Positions 1 through 7,156 of a stretch of 13,539 nt of DNA are shown here, in pieces. The DNA comes from GCA-001735895 sp964651385 (GTDB taxonomy: Bacteria; Pseudomonadota; Gammaproteobacteria; GCA-001735895), in assembly GCA_964651385.1 (NCBI GenBank), contig CAZYYM010000094.1:1-13539 (forward strand), in the 5' to 3' direction. The position numbers were made by a program, and so were the translations under genes. Every line of letters starts with the position of its first letter. Positions within the stretch are counted from its first letter, which is position 1. The notes beneath the pieces were generated by a model that searched no databases, was not told where the DNA came from, and saw only the letters and a list, made by a program, of their open reading frames with translations.

Positions 1-104
1 TCGTCCGCCAATGTAGGTATACCGGTTATAACCTGCTCCCAGAATTTACCATTAAGTCTCGCTAAGTCGGTTTGACTCGGTGACAGATTCTTTATAATTT
101 CCAT
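1..104 (-). CDS. Unidentified protein, N-terminal fragment (cut by window edge)
   Basis: An open frame begins with ATG (complement of 102-104) and stays open through 34 codons to the window edge. It starts MEIIKNLSPSQTDLARLNGK. The ATG shares one base with the TAA stop of the upstream membrane-protein gene (TAATG), a classic translational-coupling arrangement, so the two are probably one operon. A weak purine-rich stretch lies about 18 bases upstream, so initiation may depend on coupling. The fragment is polar, with no signal peptide or recognisable motif, and I cannot assign a function. Because only about 100 bases are visible, a chance open frame cannot be excluded. Confidence 0.5.
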   Translation of the reverse strand, partial: MEIIKNLSPSQTDLARLNGKFWEQVITGIPTLAD

Positions 105-934
105 TACCAGATCATGACACCGCCGATATGAAAATGGCCTAGCCAGCCACCGAGGGCCAGACCGCGAAAAATTTGCTGTAAGCCAACCAGCAGGATCAAT
201 ATCGCGGCCAATCGATATAATCGGCTGCGCAAAGCCACACTGAGCCGGGCAAAGACAAAACCCATACCCAGCATTGCCGGCAAAGTTCCGAGTCCGAATA
301 GCAACATGATTAAACCGCCGTGTAGCGGGTTTTGGGAAGTCGCTGCCAGTAATGCCATCGCGTAAACCGGACCACAGGGCAACATACCGTTCGCCATACC
401 GAGTCCATAGGGAGCCGCTGGGTGTTTTGACATCATCATCTGCCTGATTCGTTCCCCCACCCATCTCGCCAAACCGGCCGATTCGAGCCAGCGCAGACCG
501 GAGAACAAGCCCATTAAACTCAGACCGATCGCCAGCATCATCAATCCAACAAAAATAGACAGGCCAACCTGCCAGCCTTGTCCTAATGCCGCTAGTTGTA
601 AACTCGATCCAATCGTTGCTGTGATCAGGCCTATTATTACATAGGTACTGATGCGCCCACATTGATACATTAGCAAAGGCGCGGTAATCGAACCTTTCAT
701 TTGCTTTTGTTGAATAGAGAAAGCGCTAACCAACGACCCACACATACCAGCGCAATGACTCAGTCCTGTAAAAAAACCAGTGCTTAACAGGATAAGGAAT
801 GTACTAGTGGACATCGATGTGGAAAGACCATGCATATGTTCATGATGTTCGTGACCAGCGGCGAATGCCAGGCAAGCAGGTAGCAGGACCGCAATTGCCA
901 GAATATAATAAGTAGCACGCACGACGTATTTCAT
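104..934 (-). CDS. Sulfite exporter TauE/SafE (DsbD_2-like) family membrane protein
   Basis: Predicted inner-membrane protein of 276 residues. An N-terminal hydrophobic segment (about residues 9-26) is followed by a His-rich stretch (residues 28-35, six His/Glu-type ligands) and then about six membrane helices. Two Cys motifs stand out: HCAGMCG (Cys61, Cys65), just inside the first core helix, and GMLPCGPVY (Cys187), at the start of the second helical half. This pattern is typical of the PF13386-type proteins annotated as 'sulfite exporter TauE/SafE family', related to the transmembrane part of DsbD/CcdA. Such proteins are often found with copper or cytochrome oxidase assembly genes. Thiol-disulfide or metal transport is therefore more plausible than sulfite export, but this is inference. 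The ATG start has no clear Shine-Dalgarno. It is probably co-transcribed with the RidA gene upstream (69 bases away) and the fragment downstream (1-base overlap). Confidence 0.85.
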   Translation of the reverse strand: MKYVVRATYYILAIAVLLPACLAFAAGHEHHEHMHGLSTSMSTSTFLILLSTGFFTGLSHCAGMCGSLVSAFSIQQKQMKGSITAPLLMYQCGRISTYVIIGLITATIGSSLQLAALGQGWQVGLSIFVGLMMLAIGLSLMGLFSGLRWLESAGLARWVGERIRQMMMSKHPAAPYGLGMANGMLPCGPVYAMALLAATSQNPLHGGLIMLLFGLGTLPAMLGMGFVFARLSVALRSRLYRLAAILILLVGLQQIFRGLALGGWLGHFHIGGVMIW

Positions 935-1003
935 TTACAAAAGGCAGGAATAAGGGGCAGGTAATAATACACAATGAAACTCAGGGTGCCAGTGTTACCA
1001 GGG

Positions 1004-1417
1004 CTATTCCGGAATCACCGCAATGACATCGATTTCCATCAACCACTCGGCTTGTCCCAACCCGGCAACGACAATGCCGGTTGATATCGGGAAAACGCCC
1101 TTCAGCCATTTGCCGATTTCCTGATAAACCGGCTCTCGATACCGCGGATCGGTAATATAGGTCGTCGTTTTGACAATATGGCTCATATCGCTGCCGGCCT
1201 CATCGAGCAATTGTTTAACGTTTTTCATTGCCTGCTCGGCCTGCGCGCGCGGGTCGCCGAGACCGATCAGCTTTCCTTCTAAATCAGTGCCGATCTGACC
1301 GCGAAGGTAAACTGTGTTGCCGGCTACAACAGCCTGACAGAGGTCATTATCAAGTGACTGGTTGGGGTAGGTATTCTTTGTGTTAAACATGCGGATACGA
1401 TTGTGTGTTACTGTCAT
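1004..1417 (-). CDS. RidA-family (YjgF/YER057c/UK114) protein lacking the catalytic Arg
   Basis: A 137-residue protein with the Rid fold signature. It has a central VVAGNTVYLRGQIG strand pair, the QAEQAMKNVKQLLDEAG helix, and a C-terminal strand ending MEIDVIAVIPE. Canonical RidA enzymes deaminate reactive enamines and imines using an Arg in a P-x-R-S/T motif before the last strands. Here the motif reads PIST, so Ser112 occupies the Arg position. Known Rid subfamilies without this Arg lack imine deaminase activity, so the true role is unknown; it may be a small-molecule binder or another hydrolase. The ATG at 1417 is preceded by an AAGAG-like site about 7 bases upstream, whereas the internal Met10 has none. 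The gene lies 39 bases after the SDR gene and 69 before the membrane-protein gene, all on the same strand. Confidence 0.9.
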   Translation of the reverse strand: MTVTHNRIRMFNTKNTYPNQSLDNDLCQAVVAGNTVYLRGQIGTDLEGKLIGLGDPRAQAEQAMKNVKQLLDEAGSDMSHIVKTTTYITDPRYREPVYQEIGKWLKGVFPISTGIVVAGLGQAEWLMEIDVIAVIPE

Positions 1418-1456
1418 AGCTTACTCTTATTATTTTTGGTGGCTCAGGTTGAATGA

Positions 1457-2230
1457 TTATAAACCAGACTTTAATAAATCGGCATATTTAAACCGGTAAC
1501 TAAGTGTGTGTTTAATTTTTTCGCTACTGATAATTTTATATGCTTGCTCAGTCGGCTCTTCAAATTCCGGCACCGCAAGTCCCAAATTTTGCCGGGCTTG
1601 ACTGTAATATTCCCGTTTGCTCGGATGCGTGTCTGCACAGGCGTTAAAAACCTCCCCCCAGATTTCCAGTTGAATGGTTTTGGCGAGAATATTGATGCAG
1701 TCGTCGCGGTGTATGAGATTGACGGGGGCTTCGGGTTGTGGGATTTTTCGTTCGCCGAAGAATCGACCAGGGTGGCGACTATAGCCGATTAGACCTGCCA
1801 AGCGGATAATCGTCGTCTGAAAACGTTGACTTGATCTGAACAGGTTTTCGATTTGAAAAAGCGGGTTGTCCCGGTCCACTGCATCATCAGATTCTGAAAT
1901 GATTCGGTTGGTATTCTTATAAACCGAGGTCGAGCTGACGAAAATCACCTGCTTTGTCGATGAGCACTCGATCTGATCGATAAAGCTTTTATAGCTTGCA
2001 ATATTTTTAGACGTGATATTGACAATCAGAATATCGGTGCTGAGAAATTCCTGAATATCTTCGCGAAGTCGATCGATGTCAACGATATAGGGTTTAGCAT
2101 TGACTGCCTCGATAGCCGTCAGGCGCTGTTGTGAGCGAGTCGATGCTTTTACCGGGTGACCTCGTTTTAATAGCTGTTCGGCCAGAGGTAAACCGAGCCA
2201 GCCGCTTCCGAGGATGCTAATAGTTTTCAA
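1457..2230 (-). CDS. YeeZ-like atypical SDR / NAD(P)-dependent epimerase family protein
   Basis: A 257-residue soluble Rossmann protein. The nucleotide-binding motif G-S-G-W-L-G (residues 8-13) begins right after the start, and FVSSTSVY (residues 97-104) matches the active-site strand of extended SDRs. The C-terminal half contains PVNLIHRDDC and a FNACADTHPSKREYY segment, characteristic of the E. coli YeeZ-type family. The usual SDR Y-x3-K pair is not evident: Tyr104 is followed by Lys105, but no Y-x3-K appears in the expected helix (QIENLF region). Reductase activity is therefore uncertain, and the substrate is unknown. The start codon is TTG. It is forced because the protein has no other Met, the Rossmann motif starts at once, and an in-frame stop lies just upstream. 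It appears to be the first gene of the leftward unit. Confidence 0.85.
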   Translation of the reverse strand: MKTISILGSGWLGLPLAEQLLKRGHPVKASTRSQQRLTAIEAVNAKPYIVDIDRLREDIQEFLSTDILIVNITSKNIASYKSFIDQIECSSTKQVIFVSSTSVYKNTNRIISESDDAVDRDNPLFQIENLFRSSQRFQTTIIRLAGLIGYSRHPGRFFGERKIPQPEAPVNLIHRDDCINILAKTIQLEIWGEVFNACADTHPSKREYYSQARQNLGLAVPEFEEPTEQAYKIISSEKIKHTLSYRFKYADLLKSGL

Positions 2231-2365
2231 TAGAAATCCAGATCATAAAGTTTGTCAGATCGTTTTGCTTCTAGCGGTAGCTAGCTTTGGCTTTGATGAT
2301 GTTGTAGATTGATAGTTAGAAATCAAATATTAAATAAATAATTTGTCAGTGAAGAATATTTCAGC
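2231..2365. promoter_or_regulatory. AT-rich divergent intergenic region, probable promoters
   Basis: The 135 bases between two divergently oriented genes must hold both of their promoters. The right half is strongly AT-rich. A TTGATA element at 2309-2314 resembles a -35 box (5 of 6 bases), followed by TA-rich sequence at 2328-2340 that could serve as a weak -10 toward the hydrolase gene. A short inverted repeat, CTAGC-GGTA-GCTAG, lies at 2271-2284. No precise promoter can be called from sequence alone. Confidence 0.35.
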
Positions 2366-3394
2366 GTGAAAGGCAGGGTAAAAGCTCATTTACGAGTAGC
2401 TACCATTATTCTGATGTCGCTATCTATTCCATTATACGCTGGTGAAACCAATTTTAAACCAAACTGGTTAACCGTTTCCAGTCCAGTCGAATTGCAGAAA
2501 ACCTGGGCTTCATCCCTGGTGCACCTTCCCGAAATATTAGGAAACGGCCGAGGTCTGTTTCTTCAAAATAAAAAGGCATTCAACTCGATGATACTAGAAA
2601 AAATTGGTCATCGTAAATTGCCATTGATCTTATTTCTTCACGACTGCGAGGGCCTGGGGCATCATCGTGATGACATAGAGAATTATTCCAGGCTTGGGTT
2701 TGTCGTTATTGCACCCGATTCTTTTGCGCGCAAACATCGACCTATGGGTTGCTACGAAGAGCAAAGTCGTTATATAAAATACTATGATATTGCCATCGCT
2801 TTTCGCAAGGCGGAACTTGACTATGCGGTTGGTGAAATCAGCAAGTTACCCTGGGTGGATAAAAATAAAATGTATTTGATTGGTAGTGGAACCGGTGGCA
2901 TGGTGGCTGCACACTATCAGGGAGATGAATTTAATGGGCACGTGATCGAAGGCTGGGGTTGTCGGCATCCAAATAGTATATTTGATGGAATCTGGGCTCC
3001 GGTCAAGGTCCGCATTTTCTCTGTCATTTCCAGAAACGACCTGTGGTATAAAGATGTTGCCGGTTATCGCGCCGATTGCGCCAGTTTTATGACCGGTCGG
3101 CGCAACAGCAAGTCGATAGTCCTCGACCGCCCCGCTCATTATGTCAGCTGGTATTCGGGTTCCAGACCCGAATTGATCAAATTTCTGACTCGTGGTATGG
3201 ATGTTGATCTTGACGAATTGGTCAACGATGCGCCTTCGGTTATCAAATCCAGTGAATTCGGTATTACATTGAAGAAGCGATGGTCAGTCGAAGCGGTATA
3301 CGAATCGGCAAAACAGTACTGTTCTGGCCTTGCTAAAAAACACCATTTAACTGGCAACGATCAGCAGGGTATTTATCAATTTTTGTGCGAATAA
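2366..3394 (+). CDS. Secreted dienelactone hydrolase-like (alpha/beta hydrolase) protein
   Basis: Predicted exported protein of 342 residues. It starts at GTG with a Sec-type signal peptide: basic residues 2-10, hydrophobic core about 11-24, possible cleavage after Ala25. The mature part has an alpha/beta-hydrolase layout. A strand with LFLHDCEG is followed by GFVVIAPDSFAR, then MYLIGSGTGGMVAAHY at about residues 169-184, a late Asp in SRNDLWYKD, and a His in RPAHYVSWY. The nucleophile elbow reads G-S-G-T-G-G, so the position normally held by Ser or Cys is Gly175. The catalytic Asp and His are plausible, but the usual nucleophile is absent, so it may be a non-catalytic binding protein or use a nearby residue. 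The GTG start is supported by the signal peptide; an in-frame stop lies about 25 bases upstream. Its 3' end overlaps the convergent esterase gene by 19 bases. Confidence 0.75.
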   Translation: MKGRVKAHLRVATIILMSLSIPLYAGETNFKPNWLTVSSPVELQKTWASSLVHLPEILGNGRGLFLQNKKAFNSMILEKIGHRKLPLILFLHDCEGLGHHRDDIENYSRLGFVVIAPDSFARKHRPMGCYEEQSRYIKYYDIAIAFRKAELDYAVGEISKLPWVDKNKMYLIGSGTGGMVAAHYQGDEFNGHVIEGWGCRHPNSIFDGIWAPVKVRIFSVISRNDLWYKDVAGYRADCASFMTGRRNSKSIVLDRPAHYVSWYSGSRPELIKFLTRGMDVDLDELVNDAPSVIKSSEFGITLKKRWSVEAVYESAKQYCSGLAKKHHLTGNDQQGIYQFLCE

Positions 3395-4317
3395 TGGCAA
3401 TTGCCGATCTCTTTAATCGCTTCGCCAATCCGTCGAAAACTTGCCGCAGCCTTTTTACTGATATGTCTTGCGCGTAAATAGTCATGAACGAGACCGGCCT
3501 CGTTATAAACCGTCGCATTACCACCTGCCCTGTTAATTTGTTCGACATAAAATGCCGCGTCGTCGCGTAGTGGGTCGAAATCGGCTGAGAAGGCTATTGT
3601 TCGAGGTAACCCGCTAAAATCCCTGGCGGCGAGGGGGTAAAATTCCGGGTCTTGCAACGGCAGTGTTCCTTCTCGACATCGCGCTTTACGGTAAAACAGA
3701 ACGTCGTTGCTGCTGAGCAGCGGTGCTTGGGCATTAATCCGATAGGATTCGAGCTCGAACAATTCGCCACCTAATCCGGGATAGATTAATACCTGACCAG
3801 CCGGTAACTGGCGATAGTGCTTCAGTCGATGGCAAAGCGCGGCAGATAGTGTCGCACCGGCGGATACGCCGACCAGGATAGAATGTTTATTGGTTATCGC
3901 AAGGTAAGCGTCAACAACATCATCTAAATGTACCGGGTGAGAAAATTCGGGAGACAGGCGGTAGTCTATCGAAATCGTATCAAAACCTGTGATTGCGCAA
4001 AGCTCGGCACATATATCATCATGAGAATCCAGACTGCCAAGAATAAATCCGCCGCCGTGGATAAATATAATTCGGGCTTCGTTATTGACTGACGGTTGAT
4101 ATCTATAGTGACGGACATTGACGGTGCCGTGTCGTCCGTCGATTCGAGTATCATGAGTGATAATGTCTTCTGGATGCGGATAATGGAACTTTCGACAGAT
4201 TTTTTCGTATGACACACGCTGCTGTTTGATGTCGATATCTGTAGAAAGGTTTTTCGATACCTCGAGGTAGCAATCAATGAAGGCCTGAACTTCTGTGTCG
4301 ATATCAAAGTCGGCCAT
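3376..4317 (-). CDS. Alpha/beta hydrolase, HSL family (Abhydrolase_3) esterase/lipase
   Basis: A cytoplasmic-type carboxylesterase of 313 residues from the preferred ATG at 4317. It shows the hormone-sensitive-lipase signature: oxyanion motif HGGGF (87-91), IDYRLSPE (117-124), nucleophile motif G-V-S-A-G-A with Ser152, Asp248 in FDPLRDDA, and His278 in GLVHDYLR. This is a complete Ser-Asp-His triad. The nucleophile motif is slightly divergent (GVSAGA rather than GDSAGG). The family hydrolyses esters of small to medium acyl groups; the natural substrate is unknown. An upstream in-frame TTG at 4335 would add six residues and overlap the VOC gene. The ATG two bases after the VOC stop is favoured, with translation probably coupled. 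The 3' end overlaps that of the convergent secreted hydrolase. Confidence 0.9.
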   Translation of the reverse strand: MADFDIDTEVQAFIDCYLEVSKNLSTDIDIKQQRVSYEKICRKFHYPHPEDIITHDTRIDGRHGTVNVRHYRYQPSVNNEARIIFIHGGGFILGSLDSHDDICAELCAITGFDTISIDYRLSPEFSHPVHLDDVVDAYLAITNKHSILVGVSAGATLSAALCHRLKHYRQLPAGQVLIYPGLGGELFELESYRINAQAPLLSSNDVLFYRKARCREGTLPLQDPEFYPLAARDFSGLPRTIAFSADFDPLRDDAAFYVEQINRAGGNATVYNEAGLVHDYLRARHISKKAAASFRRIGEAIKEIGNCHYSHKN

Positions 4318-4319
4318 GG

Positions 4320-4700
4320 TTACAGGTAATTGCAAACTTCGATGAGATTTAAATCCGGGTCGTGGAAATAGAATGATTTGATAGCTCCATTTGCACCGGT
4401 ACGTTTAACCGGGCCTTCGATGATATCGATTCCCTGATTTAGTACCTGTTGCATGGCATCAGACAGTGCCGTATCGGTGATCAAACAGAGGTCTACCGAG
4501 CCAGGTACCGCCAGATATGCTTTGGGCTCGAATTCATTGCCGTATTCGTGCAAGTTGATTTTCTGCTGGCCGAATAACAGGGCAACCCGGCCTTCACCAA
4601 AACTCTCTTTTTGCATGCCTAGCACGGATTGATAAAAGTTAACCGTATCATCGATACTTCTGACAGTTAAAACCAGATGATCCAGCCCCGTAATTTTCAT
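4320..4700 (-). CDS. VOC family (glyoxalase/bleomycin-resistance fold) metalloprotein, STM3117-like
   Basis: A 126-residue single-chain vicinal oxygen chelate protein. The start MKITGLDHLVLTVRSI and the motifs FYQSVLGM, FGQQKINLHEYG, GSVDLCLIT, EGPVKRTGANG and FHDPDLNLIEV closely match the family annotated as VOC or 'virulence protein' STM3117. Likely metal ligands are His8 (first strand), His51 (INLH) and Glu121 (LIEV). Such proteins catalyse metal-dependent lyase, isomerase or dioxygenase chemistry; the substrate here is unknown. The start at 4700 is chosen because the conserved domain begins there; the frame extends 15 codons further upstream (to 4745), but those residues are not domain-like. 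The gene is followed almost immediately by the esterase gene (2 bases), suggesting a two-gene operon. It is divergent from the TPR-like gene, with 69 bases between them. Confidence 0.88.
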   Translation of the reverse strand: MKITGLDHLVLTVRSIDDTVNFYQSVLGMQKESFGEGRVALLFGQQKINLHEYGNEFEPKAYLAVPGSVDLCLITDTALSDAMQQVLNQGIDIIEGPVKRTGANGAIKSFYFHDPDLNLIEVCNYL

Positions 4701-4755
4701 TCCGACATTTTGACGATTTTGCATAAACAAGCAAGGGGCGTACACTGGGTTAATG

Positions 4756-4765
4756 AGGAGGTGAT
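4756..4765 (+). promoter_or_regulatory. Perfect 10-base Shine-Dalgarno (AGGAGGTGAT)
   Basis: The sequence AGGAGGTGAT is exactly complementary to the canonical 3' end of bacterial 16S rRNA and ends four bases before the GTG at 4770. It fixes the start of the downstream TPR-like gene even though the frame is open further upstream. It also overlaps a three-codon frame ATG-AGG-AGG-TGA (4753-4764). Confidence 0.8.
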
Positions 4766-4769
4766 TAAA

Positions 4770-5930
4770 GTGAATCTAAAACAGTATTTACCGGAGTCTT
4801 CCACGGTTGTGCCTGTGATAGTGTTGGCGGTCTGCGCGCAATGGTTCTGGATGCGTTCATCGACCGATTTAATTCTTGAAACCCCATCCCAGACAACGAC
4901 CTCTTTAACGACAGAAGTGCAATTGCTCCGGGTGCAGGAATCTGCGCTCAATATAAATCAGCAAATGGGGTTGTTAAACCTGCAAAATATCACTCTGGAG
5001 CAGCAAATTGCGGCGTTACTCGCGAATAATCAGTTCAAAGAAGCCAGAACCCAATTGCTCGAAATTGCTGCCGAAGCGGTGGAGCAGGGTGATGAGCAGC
5101 AACTCGGGAAGGTACTTTTGCTACTCGGCAGCGTAGCTATCGATGGACAGGAACTCGATTCGGCTGAAATGCTTTTGCATGAGGCGCTATCCATCGCTCT
5201 AAGGCAGAAGGATAAAATGGCCATGGCGCGCAGTTATCAGCAATTGGGTCGTTTGAATATCAAAGCGCGTGCATTGGCACGTTATGCGGCGGAATCTTAT
5301 GACAGGCTCTGGTTGGTGCGTAGCCAGATTTACCGAGGTGAATATCGAAGTGCGGAAGAAAATCTAAATGCCGTTATTGATGCCAATACTGAAATCCGGC
5401 GTTATGGTGCGGCCGCAGATGCGCTGGAAGCACTTGCCGAATTCCATCAACGCTTCCATGATGACTATCAGGCTCATTTGGCAAATGCCAAGGCGGCGAG
5501 GCTCTATGCGACCAGTGGTCAATTGACGAAAGCCTTGTCTATAGTAAAGCACTTAAAGGCCGGTGGATACAGTGAATCAGAACTCAATAGCCTGACCAGT
5601 GACGTCAAATCATTGTTCCGGCAGAATGAAAAAGACCAGATACGTATATCGCAGGCACGCGACCTGAAAATGCTTTATCACCATTATTGGAGCAGGGGAG
5701 AACACAAACGTGCCTGGCAATTGCGCATCAAAGCCAGCCGAGTGCTGAGTAAAACCAGTGAGTCAGCGGTTTTTGAGCGCAGTGCCGATGTACTCGCAAT
5801 ACTTTATAACTCTAATTTCGCGATGGATCGAGCCAGGCAGTATCTAAATCAGGCCGACACCCTATTTAATGGATTCGGCGCCGACGAAATGGTGGTTCAG
5901 ACACAGAGCATGCAATCACTGATTTATTAA
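4770..5930 (+). CDS. Membrane-anchored TPR-like helical-repeat protein of unknown function
   Basis: A 386-residue protein from GTG at 4770, chosen because of the perfect ribosome binding site just upstream. A single hydrophobic segment at residues about 12-28 looks like a signal anchor, which would leave most of the chain in the periplasm. The rest is Ala/Leu/Gln-rich and almost wholly helical. Degenerate TPR-type pairs are visible: an ANNQFKEARTQLLEIAAEA repeat, then a DGQELDSAEMLLHEALSIA repeat, then YRGEYRSAEENLNAVIDA, and later GEHKRAWQLRIKASR and FAMDRARQYLNQADTLF. Helical repeats of this kind usually serve as protein-protein scaffolds. I do not recognise the family or a partner. The flavin reductase gene follows on the same strand after 65 bases with no obvious terminator, so they may be co-transcribed, although no functional link is evident. 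Confidence 0.8.
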   Translation: MNLKQYLPESSTVVPVIVLAVCAQWFWMRSSTDLILETPSQTTTSLTTEVQLLRVQESALNINQQMGLLNLQNITLEQQIAALLANNQFKEARTQLLEIAAEAVEQGDEQQLGKVLLLLGSVAIDGQELDSAEMLLHEALSIALRQKDKMAMARSYQQLGRLNIKARALARYAAESYDRLWLVRSQIYRGEYRSAEENLNAVIDANTEIRRYGAAADALEALAEFHQRFHDDYQAHLANAKAARLYATSGQLTKALSIVKHLKAGGYSESELNSLTSDVKSLFRQNEKDQIRISQARDLKMLYHHYWSRGEHKRAWQLRIKASRVLSKTSESAVFERSADVLAILYNSNFAMDRARQYLNQADTLFNGFGADEMVVQTQSMQSLIY

Positions 5931-5995
5931 TTTTTCGGTAGTTGATGCACCGACATTATGATTCAATCACGTCCCTAAAAAACCTCCGGATAACT

Positions 5996-6943
5996 ATGTC
6001 TGAATTACATCCCAGGAAAGACTTCGACAAATTCGATTTACGTCGGGCCTTCGGCTCATTTGCAACCGGTGTCACCATAGTCACTACACTCGATAACGAT
6101 CGACAGCCGGTAGGTTTTACCGCTAACTCTTTTTCGTCAGTATCACTCGACCCACCGCTGTTGTCCGTCAGTGTTGCCAAATCGGCCTTTGGTCTGGCGG
6201 TTTTTACCGAATGCACAGCTTTCGCCATTAATGTCCTTGCCCAAGGCCAACGCGATCTATCCAACCGTTTTGCTTCACAGGGCACTGATAAATTTGCCGG
6301 GGTCAGCTGGCAATCGGGAATAACAGGTGCGCCACAACTCAATAACGTGGTGGCCTGGTTCGATTGTGAAAACTTTCAACAGGTTGATGCGGGCGATCAC
6401 GTCATTCTTATCGGCAAGGTACTTGATTACCGTTATAACGCCGATGCACCGTTGGGATTTTGTCGTGGCGCCTATGTCAGCTTTGGATTGTCGCCGAAGA
6501 TGCTGGAGCTGGTTACTTCGGACGGGCGCCTGGAAGTTGGGGCATTAATTGAGAACAAAGATAAAATTTTGTTACAGGCTGGGCCCGCCGGTGATCTGAA
6601 AATTCCGGTGGCATCCAGTATCGGAGATCGTCATCAGCCGAATAGTTTGCTGGGTTTACTGGATGCTGCAGGGATCGAGGTCGAATTGCCGTTTTTATTT
6701 GCAGCTTATAATGGTGTGAATAGACGCTACATATATTACCGGGGGGAATTACTATCTATCAAAAATGTCATCCAGACAGAGCGGTTACATTTTTATGATT
6801 ATGCCGATATTCCCTGGGGTGCAATTCATAGCGATGCCGACGAGAGTATGATTAAACGATTTTTTAAGGAACGCGAGGTCGATAATTTTGGCATTTACAT
6901 CGGCGATTACGATGCTGGTGATGTGCATCCTTTGCCAAAGTGA
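5996..6943 (+). CDS. Flavin reductase family protein with C-terminal Nudix-like extension
   Basis: A 315-residue protein from ATG at 5996. Residues about 10-165 form a flavin reductase (FMN-binding split-barrel, PF01613) domain: RRAFGSFATGVTIVT, GFTANSFSSVSLDPPLLSV and the GDH motif at 133-135 within DAGDHVILIGKV. These enzymes reduce free FMN or FAD with NAD(P)H for a partner monooxygenase or other acceptor. Family members are usually 160-190 residues. Here a further 150 residues follow, with a strand-helix pattern reminiscent of a Nudix fold (VGALIENKDKILLQ, then GLLDAAGIEVE, then RRYIYYRGEL) but without the glutamates of the Nudix box. The extension may be regulatory. The start at 5996 gives the normal domain N-terminus; an ATG at 5945 in frame is an alternative. 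The gene precedes the C1 operon by 213 bases on the same strand, so it could supply electrons to it, but this is speculation. Confidence 0.85.
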   Translation: MSELHPRKDFDKFDLRRAFGSFATGVTIVTTLDNDRQPVGFTANSFSSVSLDPPLLSVSVAKSAFGLAVFTECTAFAINVLAQGQRDLSNRFASQGTDKFAGVSWQSGITGAPQLNNVVAWFDCENFQQVDAGDHVILIGKVLDYRYNADAPLGFCRGAYVSFGLSPKMLELVTSDGRLEVGALIENKDKILLQAGPAGDLKIPVASSIGDRHQPNSLLGLLDAAGIEVELPFLFAAYNGVNRRYIYYRGELLSIKNVIQTERLHFYDYADIPWGAIHSDADESMIKRFFKEREVDNFGIYIGDYDAGDVHPLPK

Positions 6944-7156
6944 GACTGTCTGGTGATATCGCGTCTGTGAGGTAATAGTTTGCCCCCGCAGCGGTGTCGG
7001 AAATCAGCTCTGCAATAGACTTATAGTTACTATTAGTTTTTGTCGCGTTTCGGCAATGTGAAGTCGCTGCAAAGTCAGCTAACAGATACCGTAAAAATTA
7101 TTCTGCCAGTCTCAGGCTGCGAGGCTGCGCTGTACCTTTATTACGAGGATTAGTTA
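6944..7156 (+). promoter_or_regulatory. Leader region of the corrinoid/C1 operon
   Basis: These 213 bases contain no convincing gene and precede the seven-gene operon, so the operon promoter is probably here. A TATAGT hexamer at 7022-7027 resembles a -10 box, but I see no good -35 at the right distance. The hexamer sits inside a dyad, AATAG-N11-CTATT (7014-7034), of the size bound by dimeric regulators. A tandem GGCTGCG repeat lies near 7113-7128. I do not recognise a cobalamin riboswitch. A good ribosome site, GAGGA at 7145-7149, serves the first gene. Confidence 0.4.

Noticed and set aside
2271..2284. CTAGC-GGTA-GCTAG as a terminator or operator
   Set aside because: A five-bp stem with no T-run on either strand, lying between divergent genes where no terminator is needed. 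No support for an operator either.
4318..4335. TTG start of the esterase at 4335
   Set aside because: The ATG at 4317 lies just after the VOC stop, fits translational coupling, and the six extra residues are encoded inside the VOC gene.
4677..4769. Longer N-terminus of the TPR-like protein from an upstream start
   Set aside because: It would overlap the VOC gene start and ignore the perfect ribosome site before GTG 4770. The extra residues are not domain-like.
6944..7156. Cobalamin riboswitch upstream of the B12 operon
   Set aside because: I could not find a B12-box-like sequence or a long structured leader. The 213 bases show only short dyads.
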